Origin: Candidatus Sulfopaludibacter sp. SbA3
GTDB lineage: Bacteria > Pseudomonadota > Alphaproteobacteria > Caulobacterales > Hyphomonadaceae
Reading direction: 5' to 3'
Length of the DNA: 63,908 bases
NCBI GenBank assembly: GCA_945913285.1
Contig: CAMEDD010000012.1
Coordinates: 1-63,908, forward strand
Below, piece after piece: positions 63,084 through 63,908 of the stretch. The number at the start of each line of letters is the position of its first letter. The stretch's first letter is position 1. Made by a program: the position numbers and the translations under genes. The notes below the pieces were generated by a model. That model made no database searches, had not been told where the DNA came from, and worked only from the letters and a program-made list of their open reading frames with translations.

Positions 63084-63908
63084 ATGAGCATGGACTGGCC
63101 GGAGATCGAAACACATACCGGTTTTGCCGGCGCGCGGGCGCGGTCGCAAACCGAACTGCGCCCCATCCTCGAGCGGGTCAGGCCCGATCCCACCAATCCT
63201 GACCGCCAGAAGAAGATCGCCGAACGAACCCTGACCACATTCTTTTTCCTGTTCGTCGTCACCTTCATGACGCTCGACATTTTCCTGCCGGACTCGGCCG
63301 GCTGGGTCGTGCTGCGGTTCCTGCTCTTTCCGGTCCTGTTCATCAGCTACATGGCGGCCGGCCTTTTCCTGATGCGTGGCCCGCTCGCAAAGCTTTTCGG
63401 CGCGGCGCTCTCGCGCCATGGCGTGAAAGCGGATGCTATGACCCATATATCTGCTCCCCTCGGCCTGACCTATGTGCCCGCGCCCGGAGGCGCGCCCAAA
63501 GGCCTCGAATGGCTGACGCAGCAGAGCTGGGCGCCGGCCATCCTGCGCGAGGCAACCCGCAGCCTGAATGCTTCCGGCGGCATGGACGGCGCGGTCGCCG
63601 CCGCGCGCGGGTCCGGCCTCCTCGCCCCATCCGGCACCTACGTCATGGGCACGCCGGAGCAGAAGGCGAAGTATCACGAGCAGACGTCGGGCATGGTCCG
63701 GATCGAGGACGGGTTCGAAGGCCAGCGCGCCGGACTTGCCTTCTCAATGTTCGAATGGGTGGAAAGTGGCGGCGACTCGGCGGATATCTGCCATCTCGTC
63801 ATCGTCCTTGCCGCCCCGGTCCGCCTCCACGGCGTCACCCATCTGAGGGCCCGCAAGACCGGCTGGCTGCAGGACCCTGACGGCACACCCATGCAGGATG
63901 TGGATCTT
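63084..63908 (+). CDS. Membrane protein, DUF3137-like, cut by the window edge
   Basis: The frame opens at ATG 63084 and stays open to the last base, so at least 275 codons are in view and the C-terminus is missing. Two TM helices lie near 54-70 and 80-98. After them comes a soluble part with GTYVMG, a QRAGLAFSMFEW strand and VTHLRARKTGWLQ, which resembles DUF3137 proteins. The family function is unknown. Assignment to DUF3137 is tentative. Confidence 0.7.
   Translation, partial: MSMDWPEIETHTGFAGARARSQTELRPILERVRPDPTNPDRQKKIAERTLTTFFFLFVVTFMTLDIFLPDSAGWVVLRFLLFPVLFISYMAAGLFLMRGPLAKLFGAALSRHGVKADAMTHISAPLGLTYVPAPGGAPKGLEWLTQQSWAPAILREATRSLNASGGMDGAVAAARGSGLLAPSGTYVMGTPEQKAKYHEQTSGMVRIEDGFEGQRAGLAFSMFEWVESGGDSADICHLVIVLAAPVRLHGVTHLRARKTGWLQDPDGTPMQDVDL

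Noticed and set aside
1-63908. CRISPR array, insertion sequence or prophage
   Set aside because: No regularly spaced direct repeats of CRISPR length, no transposase or phage protein and no matched terminal repeats were seen.

Overview
The window is GC-rich DNA (about 60-65% G+C by eye) from an alphaproteobacterium. A Hyphomonadaceae-like organism (Hyphomonas or a near relative) is the best guess. The reasons are the orders trpF-trpB-...-trpA-accD-folC, argH-lptM-lysA-TIGR02302 and ruvC-ruvA-ruvB, the presence of MmcB and a DUF4164/ZapA pair, an AccD that has lost its zinc cysteines, and frequent ATGA/GTGA/TTGA stop-start overlaps. No insertion sequence, phage gene or CRISPR array was seen.

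Layout. 1-3.7 kb: a 5'-damaged DUF11-type surface repeat protein and a silent stretch. 3.7-7.3 kb (minus): a GH3 beta-glucosidase and an O-antigen ligase/polymerase-like membrane protein. 7.4-13.0 kb: trpF, trpB, a GFA-domain gene, cutA, trpA, accD and folC in one run. 13.2-16.4 kb: etfB, etfA, a DUF1203 gene cut by an in-frame TGA, and 3-hydroxybutyryl-CoA dehydrogenase, followed by a secreted nuclease. 17-19 kb: a PiuC-like dioxygenase and a lipoprotein divergent across a Fur-box-like site, then a TlpA thioredoxin. 19.2-26 kb: argH, lptM-like, small lipoprotein, lysA, TIGR02302 and an MBL hydrolase. 26-31.9 kb: NDH-2, cobalamin adenosyltransferase, twin-TM protein, ZapA, DUF4164, transketolase, a hypothetical and mmcB. 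32-35 kb: rpoH, a hypothetical, a Cys/Met-metabolism PLP enzyme and tRNA-Arg(CCT).

35-41 kb (minus) is the most unusual part. It is a tightly coupled six-gene operon: a KAS III/OleA-like condensing enzyme, an NAD-dependent epimerase/reductase, an MBL-fold hydrolase, an F390-synthetase-like adenylate-forming enzyme, a Rieske-oxygenase homologue that has lost the Rieske centre, and a BtaA/DUF3419-like aminocarboxypropyl transferase homologue. It looks like a complete small-molecule or lipid biosynthesis pathway whose product I cannot name.

41-44.5 kb: a six-TM protein and winged-helix regulator behind a perfect 9-bp palindromic operator, an exported MsrB, and a four-gene metal-handling operon (Cys/Met/His-rich secreted protein, outer-membrane barrel, MerP-like and MerT-like proteins). 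44.5-52.2 kb: an SDR dehydrogenase, DUF350, a trypsin-like protease, pyrF, a PQQ/haem c alcohol dehydrogenase, a TerB-like protein, a sulfotransferase, a GST and a YciI protein. 52.4-53.8 kb: a TetR regulator followed by two probable micro-membrane proteins set among inverted repeats. 53.8-63.9 kb: tsaD and lepA (minus), a 13-bp tandem repeat, a chagasin-like lipoprotein, a full Rieske oxygenase, a fasciclin lipoprotein, ruvCAB, coq4-like, DUF983, and a membrane protein that runs off the right edge.
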